A stretch of 37,029 bases of DNA from positions 1 through 37,029 of IMG/VR virus record IMGVR_UViG_3300042894_001450. One strand, 5' to 3'. Below are positions 21,297-30,058 of the stretch, piece after piece; within the stretch, counting starts at the first letter, position 1; every line of letters begins with the position of its first letter. This stretch comes from a virus. Both the position numbers and the translations under genes were made by a program. Below the pieces are notes generated by a model, which searched no databases, was not told the DNA's origin, and was given only the letters and a program-made list of their open reading frames with translations.

Positions 21297-22466
21297 ATGG
21301 CTGACAAAACGATATCTCAGCTTACCGGAGCCACTACACCACTGGCTGGTACGGAGATTGTACCTCTTGTTCAGAGCAGCACGACTAAAAATGTGTCTGT
21401 AGCTAATCTGACTGCTGGCCGCGCGGTTTCTGCCGCGCAGCTTGATGTTGATAATGTGCGTGTTGATGGCAATACGATCAGCACAACTAACACTAATGGC
21501 AACCTTACTCTGACGCCAAACGGCACTGGTCTTGTTGTTTCTTCAAGCAATATGGAAGTAAATAGCTTAGATTTTGGGCGCGGTAAAGTAGGCGACATTA
21601 ACTCAGTTGTTCTTGGTTACGGCGCAGCGCAGAGTTTGCAAGCTGGTTCTGTGCAAAATACTAATATCGGTGCTTTTGCTGCCTATTCTACTACAACTGG
21701 AAAACGTCAGACTGCTGTAGGGTACGGCGCGCTTTATTCTAGCACAACAGGCGATCTTAACGCCGCAGTTGGCCATAGTTGTATGCTGGGAAATACTACT
21801 GGCGGTTACAATGCTGTAGTAGGTGACTTTGCATTAAGTGTTAATGCAAATGGGTTTTATAATGCTGCTTTAGGAACCTCTGCGGGGGCAGCCGCAGTAT
21901 CTGGAAACTACAATTCATTTTTTGGTTATAGTTCTGGTAGCACTCTTACATCCGGAAGTAATAACGGATTTTTTGGCTACAACGCACAACCATCCGCTGT
22001 TGGCGTCAGCAACGAATACACTTACGGCAATTCAAGCGTAACCAAGCACCGCTTCCCCGGCGGTGATATTGTTATCGGCACCGCTGGAAAGGGCGTCGAC
22101 TTCAGCGCCAATACCGCTGCTGCAGGTGCAACCAGCGAGGTGTTGACTTGGTACGAGGAAGGGACTTGGACACCTACCCTCGGCGGCACTTGGTCTGTTA
22201 ACCCCATTAATATGGCTGGTTTTTATACGCGCATTGGTAATACCGTTTATCTTCAGTTTGAGTTTAGCGGAGGACTAAAATCAACAGCATTGTCTGGGTG
22301 GTTTACCGGAGTACCGTTTAACATTGGCAAGCGCGGTACAGGAGCCGTCGTAGATGACAGTGTAACCGCTAAGGGCAGCGCCTTGTTTGCTAACACTAAT
22401 CGTGTTTGGGTAACAGAGAACGCTTTTTCCGGTGCAAACATTGTAACTGGTTTCTATCTTGTTTAA
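21297..22466 (+). CDS. Tail fibre with YadA-head-like repeats
   Basis: 389 aa. The N terminus (MADKTISQLTGATTPLAGTE followed by IVPLVQ) is a common fibre/appendage start. Residues about 130-225 hold Ala/Gly-Tyr-Gly repeats (TAVGYGALYSSTTGDLNAAV, then VVGDFALSVNANGFYN), like trimeric adhesin head repeats. The C-terminal segment (EEGTWTPTLGGTW) is a beta domain typical of fibre tips. I see no endosialidase-like self-cleaving chaperone. It probably forms a trimeric adhesin. DNA is AT-richer than in flanking head genes. Confidence 0.85.
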   Translation: MADKTISQLTGATTPLAGTEIVPLVQSSTTKNVSVANLTAGRAVSAAQLDVDNVRVDGNTISTTNTNGNLTLTPNGTGLVVSSSNMEVNSLDFGRGKVGDINSVVLGYGAAQSLQAGSVQNTNIGAFAAYSTTTGKRQTAVGYGALYSSTTGDLNAAVGHSCMLGNTTGGYNAVVGDFALSVNANGFYNAALGTSAGAAAVSGNYNSFFGYSSGSTLTSGSNNGFFGYNAQPSAVGVSNEYTYGNSSVTKHRFPGGDIVIGTAGKGVDFSANTAAAGATSEVLTWYEEGTWTPTLGGTWSVNPINMAGFYTRIGNTVYLQFEFSGGLKSTALSGWFTGVPFNIGKRGTGAVVDDSVTAKGSALFANTNRVWVTENAFSGANIVTGFYLV

Positions 22467-22481
22467 CTGTAGGACCGCGCT

Positions 22482-23984
22482 ATGAGCCTTACCAAAGTTA
22501 CATATACGATGATTGACGGCGCCCCAGTCAACGTCGAAGACTTGGGCACTGGAAGCGCGGCATTCCAAGCTGCGGTTGCTACGGAACAGCCGTTTGTGTT
22601 GAACAACAGCGAAACCGTTGCTACGCAGGTTAATGCGACCGGCTATTTTAACTTTACTGGCCCCAGCGACAGCACGTCTATTTCTGTTACGGCTTCCATT
22701 GGTTTTCGTTACGCTGCTGCAGTTACTACTTTCGATGACCATGACCGCAAGATCATGGCGAGTGCTCGACTGACTGGTAACGGAACCAACACGCTGGTTG
22801 AGAACGCCGTTGGTTCGTATTGGTCGCACCGTGACATGACGTATACTGGTGCGAGCGTCGGCACCAAGATTGCGTCTTATGTCAACGACGGTTACAAAAA
22901 TCACTATCGCAGCAACGCGCTGTATGGCCTGTGGTTGAACGGCGTTACGGCTTATACTGAGCGCGAGATTTACGCTCGGGGTCATGACAACCCTTCGGGC
23001 GCGGCTGTTTTTATTAGTGGCGCAAATACAGAAAATGTTCGCTTGAGTGGCGGCGCTATTGAAGGAAACCGCGCGCCAGCTATCAAGGTAGACAGTACCG
23101 GGTTTGCCCAAAACGCATTCAAACTAAGCGTTGATAGTGTATATTTTGAGGTAGACGGCGATGCAAGCGTAAGTACGCCGTCTATTTCCATCCCCTCCGA
23201 TATGGGCGACGCCGCTTTTGCGCGCTTTGTCGGATGCAAACTATCTCGAAATACTTTTCCCTGGACTACTGGCGAATACCGTCTTGGCAAAAATGCAATT
23301 TTCTGTGGCACGACTGTTGCGGGCGATATTTACGTTTCCAACGCATCTTTTGTTGAGAACACGTATCTTTCGGACATTCAACTTAACCCCGGCGTTGAAC
23401 CAATACTGGTCCATGCGTTCAGCCAAGTTGCTTGGGATGGCGGGCGAAATGCCGTTGGTGGAGCCGTGTTTTCTACCCCTGTATCAGGTAAGGTGGCGTG
23501 GAAGTCTCCAGTTACCAATGCAGCCCCAACAACAACACCTTATGTAACCGCATCCGTTACAAACGCGCCTACGATTACGGTAAACTCAGCCGATGACTAT
23601 GGTGATGGCTCATGGTCGCGCGCAGCGTTTACTGCAAATGTTGGGACGGTTGGAAATAACTCTGTTATTCTTGGTAATGGCGTAACGGCAACTGGCTATC
23701 CGTACAGAGTGCATGTGTTTTTGGCCAAATCCAACGTTGATCAAGTATATAGCCTTGCTGAAACTGGCATTGGCGGGGCGCTTTCTCACACTATGGAACT
23801 CAAGGCAGGGAAAACATACCGCATCGTGTGTTTGACCAACCGCGCCATTACCGGCGTTCAAGCCTTGTATATGTGGCCTACTACGACCGCCGCACCCACA
23901 CTGGATGTCATTATGGTCTACCAAGCGCTGTTTGCGGACAACCCGTCTGCGTCAGCTTTTGTGACCAAAATTGTAAACTCTTGA
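22482..23984 (+). CDS. Second tailspike, beta-helix type
   Basis: 500 aa after GTAGGACC. It lacks the head-binding domain of the first spike; its N terminus MSLTKVTYTMIDGAPVNVED resembles that of many phage spikes attached to another fibre. The middle looks like a right-handed beta-helix (YARGHDNPSGAAVFISGANT, RLSGGAIEGNRAPAIKV), and the end is a beta-sandwich. It may be enzymatic or only adhesive; no catalytic motif is evident. It is the third consecutive adhesin gene. Confidence 0.8.
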   Translation: MSLTKVTYTMIDGAPVNVEDLGTGSAAFQAAVATEQPFVLNNSETVATQVNATGYFNFTGPSDSTSISVTASIGFRYAAAVTTFDDHDRKIMASARLTGNGTNTLVENAVGSYWSHRDMTYTGASVGTKIASYVNDGYKNHYRSNALYGLWLNGVTAYTEREIYARGHDNPSGAAVFISGANTENVRLSGGAIEGNRAPAIKVDSTGFAQNAFKLSVDSVYFEVDGDASVSTPSISIPSDMGDAAFARFVGCKLSRNTFPWTTGEYRLGKNAIFCGTTVAGDIYVSNASFVENTYLSDIQLNPGVEPILVHAFSQVAWDGGRNAVGGAVFSTPVSGKVAWKSPVTNAAPTTTPYVTASVTNAPTITVNSADDYGDGSWSRAAFTANVGTVGNNSVILGNGVTATGYPYRVHVFLAKSNVDQVYSLAETGIGGALSHTMELKAGKTYRIVCLTNRAITGVQALYMWPTTTAAPTLDVIMVYQALFADNPSASAFVTKIVNS

Positions 23985-24061
23985 TGTTTTTGACTACCGT
24001 AACAAATCGTGTTACACAACCTCAACCCTACTGGCAGGGCACGCCAGGAACCGAAAGGTGA
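23984..24061 (+). CDS. Possible 25-aa peptide
   Basis: ATG 23984 shares a base with the spike stop (TGATG). The frame MFLTTVTNRVTQPQPYWQGT continues with PGTER and stops 4 bp before the scaffold start. It carries that gene's Shine-Dalgarno sequence within its end, so its translation could couple spike and scaffold. No family is recognised. Confidence 0.4.
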   Translation: MFLTTVTNRVTQPQPYWQGTPGTER

Positions 24062-24065
24062 ATAG

Positions 24066-24833
24066 ATGACCGAGAACGAACTAGCGGGTGCGCCCGCGCC
24101 GGAACAGGCCCCCACGGCTGAACCTGTTGCCGCTACAGATACACCGCCGGAACCGACGCCAACGGAAGCATCCAAGACCTTCACTCAGGAAGAATTGGAC
24201 GCAATCGTCGGCAAACGTCTCGCAAGAGAACAACGGAAATGGGAGCGCGAGCAGGCGCAGAAGGCCAAGTCCCAGCCCGTTCCATCGGAACCGCTGAAAG
24301 CTGACGACTTCGCCGACACGCAGACCTACGCCGACGCCCTTGCCGAACGCAAAGCCCAGGAACTCTTGGCAAAGCGCGACGCAGAGGCTGAACGCCAGGC
24401 TACGCTCGATGCTTATCACGACCGTGAAGAGGAAGCGCGGAACAAGTACGACGACTTTGAACAGGTCGCGTACAACCCCAAGCTACCCGTCACGGAAACG
24501 ATGGCGCAGACCATTCAGGCTTCGGATAACGGTCCCGATGTAATCTATTACCTCGGGTCCAACCCCAAGGAAGCCGAACGGATTGCGCGCCTATCACCGC
24601 TCTTGCAGGCACGGGAAATCGGAAAGATTGAAGCCAAGCTTGGCGACAATCCACCGGCCAAGAAAACTTCCACCGCCCCGGCACCGATTGCTCCGGTCAC
24701 GGCCCGCACCTCTGGTGCGCCTGCATACGACACCACCGACCCACGGTCTGTGAAGGCCATGTCAACGTCGGATTGGATCGAAGCGGAACGGCTGCGCCAG
24801 ATCAAGAAGTACGAGGCTAACCGCAGACGTTAG
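24066..24833 (+). CDS. Scaffold protein
   Basis: 255 aa, directly before the coat gene. Features are typical of phage scaffolds: a Pro/Ala/Glu-rich N terminus, a long charged coiled coil at about 45-130 (GKRLAREQRKWEREQAQKAK ... ERKAQELLAKRDAEAERQ), and a basic helical C terminus (EAERLRQIKKYEANRRR) like the coat-binding end of P22 gp8. It would guide prohead assembly and then leave. Confidence 0.85.
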   Translation: MTENELAGAPAPEQAPTAEPVAATDTPPEPTPTEASKTFTQEELDAIVGKRLAREQRKWEREQAQKAKSQPVPSEPLKADDFADTQTYADALAERKAQELLAKRDAEAERQATLDAYHDREEEARNKYDDFEQVAYNPKLPVTETMAQTIQASDNGPDVIYYLGSNPKEAERIARLSPLLQAREIGKIEAKLGDNPPAKKTSTAPAPIAPVTARTSGAPAYDTTDPRSVKAMSTSDWIEAERLRQIKKYEANRRR

Positions 24834-24852
24834 TCCATAGGACATAGACATC

Positions 24853-26058
24853 ATGGCTAATAGCCTTCTTACCATTGACATGATCACCCGCAAGGCCCTC
24901 GAAATCCTTGAGAACAACCTGGTGATCACCCGCAACGTGAACCGTCAGTACGACGACAGCTTCGCTGTCGAAGGCGCCAAGATCGGTTCGACCCTCCGCA
25001 TCCGTCTGCCCGACCGCGCTCTGGTCACCGACGGTGCAGCCCTTCAGGTTCAGGACGACAACGAGCAGTTCACCACGCTCTCTGTCAACAACCAGAAGCA
25101 CATCGGTGTGAACTTCACGTCTGCCGAACTCACCATGCAGCTCGACGACTTTGCCGACCGTGTGCTCAAGCCGCGTATCTCGCAGCTTGCGTCGTCCATC
25201 GACGCTGACGTTGCCAGCGCCTACAAGGGCATCTACTCCTCCGTCGGCACCCCCGGCACGACCCCGGCCACTTCGCTCGTCCTGCTTCAGGGCCAGCAGA
25301 AGCTGAACGAGTTCGCCGCCATGATGCCGAGCCGCTACGCGACCGTGAACCCGGCCGCCAACGCTGGCCTCGTCGAAGGCATGAAGGGCCTCTTCAACCC
25401 CGTTGACACCATTTCCCGCCAGTTCAAGAACGGCATGATGGGCGAAGGTGTTCTCGGCTACGAAGAGATCAACATGTCGCAGTCGATCCAGCAGCACACC
25501 ACGGGCAGCCGTACCGGCACCATCACGGTGGACGGCACGATGTCGGTTGAAGGCACCTCGAAGATCACGCTGAACGGCACCACGGGTAACACCCTCACTG
25601 TCGGCGACGTCTTCACGATTGCCAACGTGTATGCGGTCAACCCGCAGACCCGTCAGTCTACTGGCTCGCTCCAGCAGTTTGTTGTCACTGCGGCTAACAC
25701 CGCTGCTGCCAGCAAGTTCACGGACGTCAGCATCAGCCCGGCGATCTACACCCCTGCGAACGCTCTGGCCACGGTCAACAGCTTCCCGCAGAACCTCGCT
25801 GCCGTGACGTTCGTCGGCGCTGCTTCGACGATCTACCCGCAGAACCTGATCTACCACAAGGACGCTATCTCGTTTGCCACGGCCGATCTTCTTCTGCCGC
25901 AGGGTGTCGATATGGCTTCTCGCCAGGTTCACAATGGCATCTCGATGCGAATTGTGCGCCAGTACGACATCAACAATGACCGCCTGCCGTGCCGTATTGA
26001 CGTGCTGTATGGCTACTCGGTCATCCGCGCCCCGATGGCTTGCCGTCTCTGGGGTTAA
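24853..26058 (+). CDS. Major capsid protein, P22 coat family
   Basis: 401 aa (P22 gp5 is 430). N-terminal MITRKALEILENNLVITRNV and GSTLRIRLPDRALVTDG, and C-terminal KDAISFATADLLLP, fit the P22 coat family of HK97-fold proteins. A central beta-rich insertion near residues 210-275 (SRTGTITVDGTMSVEGTSKI, TLTVGDVFTI) is compatible with an added surface domain. Codons are strongly GC-biased and regular, as expected of a highly expressed gene. Confidence 0.92.
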   Translation: MANSLLTIDMITRKALEILENNLVITRNVNRQYDDSFAVEGAKIGSTLRIRLPDRALVTDGAALQVQDDNEQFTTLSVNNQKHIGVNFTSAELTMQLDDFADRVLKPRISQLASSIDADVASAYKGIYSSVGTPGTTPATSLVLLQGQQKLNEFAAMMPSRYATVNPAANAGLVEGMKGLFNPVDTISRQFKNGMMGEGVLGYEEINMSQSIQQHTTGSRTGTITVDGTMSVEGTSKITLNGTTGNTLTVGDVFTIANVYAVNPQTRQSTGSLQQFVVTAANTAAASKFTDVSISPAIYTPANALATVNSFPQNLAAVTFVGAASTIYPQNLIYHKDAISFATADLLLPQGVDMASRQVHNGISMRIVRQYDINNDRLPCRIDVLYGYSVIRAPMACRLWG

Positions 26059-26084
26059 CAGGTTAAAGATAGGAGAATACGACA

Positions 26085-26501
26085 ATGGCTATTCCTAGCG
26101 TAGGCGGCGGTTATCAGTTCAACGATGGCAATCTTAACGAAGTTAAGATTTCCGTCGCTGCGGCCCCCGCAACTGCCGTAGACAGCGCGACGCTGACTTC
26201 GGCTCAGTTGATCAACGGCATCATCCTCGGCTCTCCGACGACCACGGCGGCGTACACGCTGCCGCTGGCCTCGGACCTTGACGCGGTGTTGACCAACTCC
26301 AAGGTCGGCTCGACCTTCGACTTCCGCGTGATCAACGTCACCGGCTCTGGCGTCATCACCATGACGACCAACACCGGCTGGACGATTGGTTCAAGCGGTT
26401 CGCAGGGTCTGATGACCATCGCGGCCACGGCCGGCACGACGCGCGGTTTCCGCGCTCGTCGTCTGGGCGACAGCTCTTGGGCACTGTACGCGATCTCGTA
26501 A
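26085..26501 (+). CDS. Putative head decoration protein
   Basis: 138 aa after a TAGGAG site. Beta-rich with small residues (TLTSAQLINGIILGSPTTTA, FDFRVINVTGSGVITMTTNT) and ending in SSWALYAIS, the style of small virion proteins. It is placed right after the coat gene, where decoration proteins are usual. No family is recognised. A GC hairpin follows. Confidence 0.65.
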   Translation: MAIPSVGGGYQFNDGNLNEVKISVAAAPATAVDSATLTSAQLINGIILGSPTTTAAYTLPLASDLDAVLTNSKVGSTFDFRVINVTGSGVITMTTNTGWTIGSSGSQGLMTIAATAGTTRGFRARRLGDSSWALYAIS

Positions 26502-26510
26502 GTAACACGG

Positions 26511-26528
26511 CCCCCGCTTCGGCGGGGG
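26511..26528 (+). terminator. UUCG-loop hairpin after the decoration gene
   Basis: cccccgc (26511-26517), loop ttcg, gcggggg (26522-26528). Very stable, but followed by tctaact rather than a T-run. It is probably a partial terminator or 3'-end protector reducing read-through from the coat mRNA. Confidence 0.6.
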
Positions 26529-26551
26529 TCTAACTCATCAAGGAGAACAAC

Positions 26552-26845
26552 ATGCCCAATACGAAGCCTGTTGGTGTTGCCTACGAGGACCCGTACCTCG
26601 ACGGCGCCACCATCGTTAACCCGGTCTACTCGGCCAAGGGCGCGGCCCTGACGACGCAGTTGACGTCGATCACGTCCACGGCTCCCGGCACGCCGGACTA
26701 TGCCATCCAGGACTTGACCTCCACGACGCCTTTTGGCTTTGTGACCAAGGACGAGGGCAACTCGGTGCTGGCCGTCATCGCCAACCTTCAGACGCGCGTT
26801 GCGCAGCTTGAAAGTCGGCTTCAGGCGCTGAACCTCATCGCGTAA
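26552..26845 (+). CDS. Hypothetical virion-region protein, 97 aa
   Basis: ATG 26552 after AAGGAGAAC, an excellent site. Contains SITSTAPGTPDYAIQDLTST and a C-terminal heptad (VIANLQTRVAQLESRLQALN) predicted to trimerise or dimerise. Such proteins occur after coat genes in related phages. The function is unknown. It is followed by a terminator hairpin. Confidence 0.7.
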   Translation: MPNTKPVGVAYEDPYLDGATIVNPVYSAKGAALTTQLTSITSTAPGTPDYAIQDLTSTTPFGFVTKDEGNSVLAVIANLQTRVAQLESRLQALNLIA

Positions 26846-26848
26846 TCA

Positions 26849-26877
26849 AACAGGCGGTTCTCGGACCGCCTGTTCTT
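26849..26877 (+). terminator. Rho-independent terminator
   Basis: A 10-bp stem (aacaggcggt at 26849-26858, accgcctgtt at 26865-26874) with loop tctcgg, then tt-ct-t. The downstream gene still has its own ribosome site (AAGGGA), so this is likely partial termination that lowers tail-gene expression relative to coat. Confidence 0.7.
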
Positions 26878-26891
26878 CACAAGGGAAAACC

Positions 26892-27107
26892 ATGGCTGAA
26901 ATTTACCTGATGCACTACCGTCATGGCATCAAGATTGCCACGATGGAAATGGAAGCGCAGTACGACGAACAGAACGGCTGGGTGCGTTTCGACCCGGACG
27001 AACTGGTCGCTGAAGCCCCGGCCGACGACTTGCCAGAATTAACGGCTGAAGCTAACGTGATGGCAGAGGCTCCGCGCCGTCGCGGCCGCCCCCGGAAGGA
27101 CGACTAG
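26892..27107 (+). CDS. Small protein with AT-hook-like tail
   Basis: 71 aa. N-terminal beta (MAEIYLMHYRHGIKIATMEM), acidic middle (EAPADDLPELTAEANVMAEA) and a C-terminal PRRRGRPRKDD, which contains the core GRP of an AT-hook. The tail might contact DNA or be a neutralising basic end. It is similar in layout to proteins placed before gp4-like genes in related phages. The function is unknown. Confidence 0.65.
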   Translation: MAEIYLMHYRHGIKIATMEMEAQYDEQNGWVRFDPDELVAEAPADDLPELTAEANVMAEAPRRRGRPRKDD

Positions 27108-27108
27108 C

Positions 27109-27819
27109 ATGACGACAACTGCCGACATCATTTACGGTTCCTTGCGGCTCATTGGGCAGTTGGCGGAAGGCGAAGTTCCTTCTGGCGAAACCGCCCAAGA
27201 CGCGCTGAACGCCATGAACCAGATGATCGACAGTTGGAATACCGAGCGTTTGGCAGTTTTCTCAACCCAAGATCAGGTTGTTACGTGGCCGCCGGGGTCG
27301 CGCTCGCGCACTATGGGGCCGACAGGCGACATCGTCGCCCTGCGCCCAGTTCTGGTGGACGACGCTTCCTACTTCCGCGACCCGTCAAGCGGCATCTCGT
27401 TTGGCCTGAAACTCATCAACCAGCAGCAGTACAACGGCATCGCCGTCAAGACCGTGACCAGCACCTATCCGCAGGTGATGTGGGTCAACATGACGTACCC
27501 GAACATCGAAATGTACGTCTACCCGGTGCCGACGAAGGTCTTGGAGTTCCACATCGTATCGGTGCAGGAACTGTCCCAGCCGGCGACGCTCAGCACGGAT
27601 CTGGCCTTCCCGCCCGGCTACCTGCGCGCGTTCCGGTACAATCTGGCCTGCGAACTGGCCCCGGAGTTTGGCGTAGAACCGTCCCGGCAGGTGCAGCGCA
27701 TCGCCATGACGTCCAAGCGCAACCTGAAGCGCATCAACAACCCCGACGACATCATGGCGCTGCCCTACAGCATCGTGGCAACGCGCCAAAGGTTCAACAT
27801 TTTTGCGGGAAACTACTAA
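27109..27819 (+). CDS. Head-tail adaptor, P22 gp4-like
   Basis: 236 aa. Helical N terminus TADIIYGSLRLIGQLAEGEV with AMNQMIDSW, then VLEFHIVSVQELSQP and LAFPPGYLRAFRYNLACELA, the pattern of P22 tail accessory factor gp4. P22 gp4 is 166 aa; this is longer but still within the family range. It binds the portal and prepares it for the gp10-like hub. The stop is followed immediately by the GTG start of the next gene. Confidence 0.85.
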   Translation: MTTTADIIYGSLRLIGQLAEGEVPSGETAQDALNAMNQMIDSWNTERLAVFSTQDQVVTWPPGSRSRTMGPTGDIVALRPVLVDDASYFRDPSSGISFGLKLINQQQYNGIAVKTVTSTYPQVMWVNMTYPNIEMYVYPVPTKVLEFHIVSVQELSQPATLSTDLAFPPGYLRAFRYNLACELAPEFGVEPSRQVQRIAMTSKRNLKRINNPDDIMALPYSIVATRQRFNIFAGNY

Positions 27820-29250
27820 GTGAAAACACCGATCCTTGGCTCCGCGTATGTCGCCCGCAGCGTCAACGCGGCCGACAGCCAGATGATCAACCTGTTTCCG
27901 GAGATGGTGCCGGAAGCAGGCAAGGAGCCCGCATTCCTCCAGCGCTGTCCGGGACTGACGTTAAAGGTCAGCGTCGGTCTAGGCCCCATTCGCGGCATGT
28001 GGTGGCACAGCGTCTATCTGTACGTTGTGTCGGGCAACACCTTCTACCAGATCACTTCGTCTTGGGTGGCGACCGCCAAGGGCACGGTGGCAGGCACCGG
28101 GCCTGTCAGCATGGCCGACAACGGCACACAGATCATGATTGCAGCCGATCCGACAGGCTACATCTACAACACCAACACGGGCGTCTTTGCGCAGATTGTT
28201 GACCCGGATTTCCCCGGCGCGTCGGTCGTGGACTATCTGGACGGTTATTTCGTGTTCATCGAACCCAACAGCCAGCGCCTCTGGGTGACGGGACTTCTTG
28301 ACGGCACCACTGTCGATCCGTTGGACTTTGTCAGCGCGGAAGGCGACCCGGACAACATTGTCAGCATGATCGTCGATCACCGCGAGGTCTGGCTGTTCGG
28401 CGAGAACTCCACGGAAGTCTGGTACAACGCCGGACTGTCGGACTTCCCGCTGGTCCGCATCCAGGGCGCGTTCAACGAACTCGGCTGCGCCGCCCGGTAC
28501 AGCGTCGCCAAGATGAACAACCAAGTCTACTGGCTGGGCAAGGACGATCGTGGCCGGGGTATCGTCTATCAGGCCAACGGCTACCAAGGCCAGCGCATCT
28601 CGACCCACGCCATCGAGTGGCAGATCCAGCAGTACAGCACGCTCACCGACGTGGTGGGTTACACCTACCAGCAGGACGGCCACTCCTTTTATGTACTGGT
28701 GTTCCCGTCATCCGGCGCGACGTGGGCCTATGACGCCACGACGGGCGCTTGGCATGAGCGCGCGGGCTGGAGCAACGGGTCGTGGGTGCGTCAGCGGCCG
28801 ATAGCGCAAATCTCCTATCAGAACGAGGTGCTGGTGGGCGACTACCAGAACGGCAACATCTACGCCTACGACCTTGACGTCTACACCGACAACGGCGCCC
28901 CGCAGCGCTGGCTGCGGTCGTGGCGCGCGCTGCCGACGGGACAGAACGACCTGATGCGCTCGGCGCAGCATGCGCTCCAGTTGGACTGCCAGACCGGCGT
29001 CGGCTTGGTCACCGGGCAGGGCAGCGACCCGGAGGTCATGCTGCGCTGGTCGGACGACGGCGGTCACACCTGGTCGAACGAACACTGGCGCAAGATGGGT
29101 AAAATCGGTCAGTACGGCTTTCGCACCTACTGGCAACGGTTGGGCATGACCATGAAGCTGCGCGACCGCGTCTACGAGATCAGCGGCACCGACCCGGTCA
29201 AGATCGCCATCATGGGCGCCGAGTTGCAGGTAAGCCGGACCAATGCCTAA
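27820..29250 (+). CDS. Tail hub / DNA stabilisation protein, P22 gp10-like
   Basis: 476 aa, near P22 gp10 (472 aa). GTG start at 27820, adjacent to the previous stop. Signature segments: ARSVNAADSQMINLFPEMVP, VVDYLDGYFVFIE, DNIVSMIVDHREVWLFGENS and TEVWYNAG; the repeats form a propeller-like fold. It seals the portal after packaging and carries spikes and needle. It follows the gp4-like gene as in P22. Confidence 0.9.
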   Translation: MKTPILGSAYVARSVNAADSQMINLFPEMVPEAGKEPAFLQRCPGLTLKVSVGLGPIRGMWWHSVYLYVVSGNTFYQITSSWVATAKGTVAGTGPVSMADNGTQIMIAADPTGYIYNTNTGVFAQIVDPDFPGASVVDYLDGYFVFIEPNSQRLWVTGLLDGTTVDPLDFVSAEGDPDNIVSMIVDHREVWLFGENSTEVWYNAGLSDFPLVRIQGAFNELGCAARYSVAKMNNQVYWLGKDDRGRGIVYQANGYQGQRISTHAIEWQIQQYSTLTDVVGYTYQQDGHSFYVLVFPSSGATWAYDATTGAWHERAGWSNGSWVRQRPIAQISYQNEVLVGDYQNGNIYAYDLDVYTDNGAPQRWLRSWRALPTGQNDLMRSAQHALQLDCQTGVGLVTGQGSDPEVMLRWSDDGGHTWSNEHWRKMGKIGQYGFRTYWQRLGMTMKLRDRVYEISGTDPVKIAIMGAELQVSRTNA

Positions 29251-30049
29251 CATCACCAACATCACCCCGCCTCGCGTCCCGCTGACGGACCCTAAAACCG
29301 GGCTGATTGCGCGTGAGTGGTATCTGTTCCTGCTGAGCCTGTTCAACCAGACGGGCGGCAGCACGATCTCGCTAGAAGACTTTCAAAAAGGCCCGTTGGC
29401 GCAGGACATCGACATCAACGCCGTTGCATCGGCGGTGCAGTTGTCGTCCGGTACCCTGTCGTCTGATCTCGGGCCTATCCTCACGGCGTTGCAGGCGCTG
29501 GAAGCCTCGCAACAGGCGGCGTTTGACCCGACCAACTTGCAGAGCAGCATACAGGCGCTGGAACTGGCGCCCGCCTACACGCCGCAACTTGAGCGTCTGC
29601 GCTATGGGTCGTTCTACGACACGACCGACCAAACGGCTGCGGTCATCAACACAGCCTACGCCATGACGTTTAATTCGACCGACATTACCCAAGGCGTGTA
29701 TATCGGGACGCCAACGTCGCGGGTGTACGTGGACACGCACAACGTCTACAACATCCAGTTCTCAGCACAGTTTGTTAACACAGCGGGCGGCACGCATAAC
29801 GTCTGGGTTTGGCTGCGCAAGAACGGTACGGATGTGGCAAATTCAGCCACGACGTTGCGTCTCCAAGGCAACAACGCCGAAGCGGTCGCAGCGTGGAACT
29901 TCCTGCTCGACATGAACGCGGGCGACTATTTTGAACTTATGTGGGAAGTGTCGGACTTGGCCGTGGCGCTATTTGCCGACCCCGCGTCAGCCGTCCATCC
30001 CGCCATTCCGTCCGTCATCCTTACCGTTACCGACAACATCAGCGCTTAG
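29243..30049 (+). CDS. Probable tail needle or knob protein
   Basis: 268 aa, overlapping the gp10-like gene by 8 bp. N terminus MPNITNITPPRVPLTDPKTG and IAREWYLFLLSLF, then a helical stretch (ILTALQALEASQQAAFDPTN). From about residue 120 a jelly-roll-like C terminus: SRVYVDTHNVYNIQFSAQFV, NVWVWLRKNG, AVAAWNFLLDMNAGDYFELM. In P22-like phages gp26, the needle, follows gp10, and in Sf6 its tip is a TNF-like jelly roll. I therefore infer a trimeric needle/knob that plugs the hub. Confidence 0.6.
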   Translation: MPNITNITPPRVPLTDPKTGLIAREWYLFLLSLFNQTGGSTISLEDFQKGPLAQDIDINAVASAVQLSSGTLSSDLGPILTALQALEASQQAAFDPTNLQSSIQALELAPAYTPQLERLRYGSFYDTTDQTAAVINTAYAMTFNSTDITQGVYIGTPTSRVYVDTHNVYNIQFSAQFVNTAGGTHNVWVWLRKNGTDVANSATTLRLQGNNAEAVAAWNFLLDMNAGDYFELMWEVSDLAVALFADPASAVHPAIPSVILTVTDNISA

Positions 30050-30058
30050 GAGGTCATC

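Noticed and set aside
24817-26085. 422-codon antisense open frame opposite the coat gene
   Set aside because: Low-complexity Val/Asp/Arg/His composition, spans the coat gene exactly and has no ribosome site.
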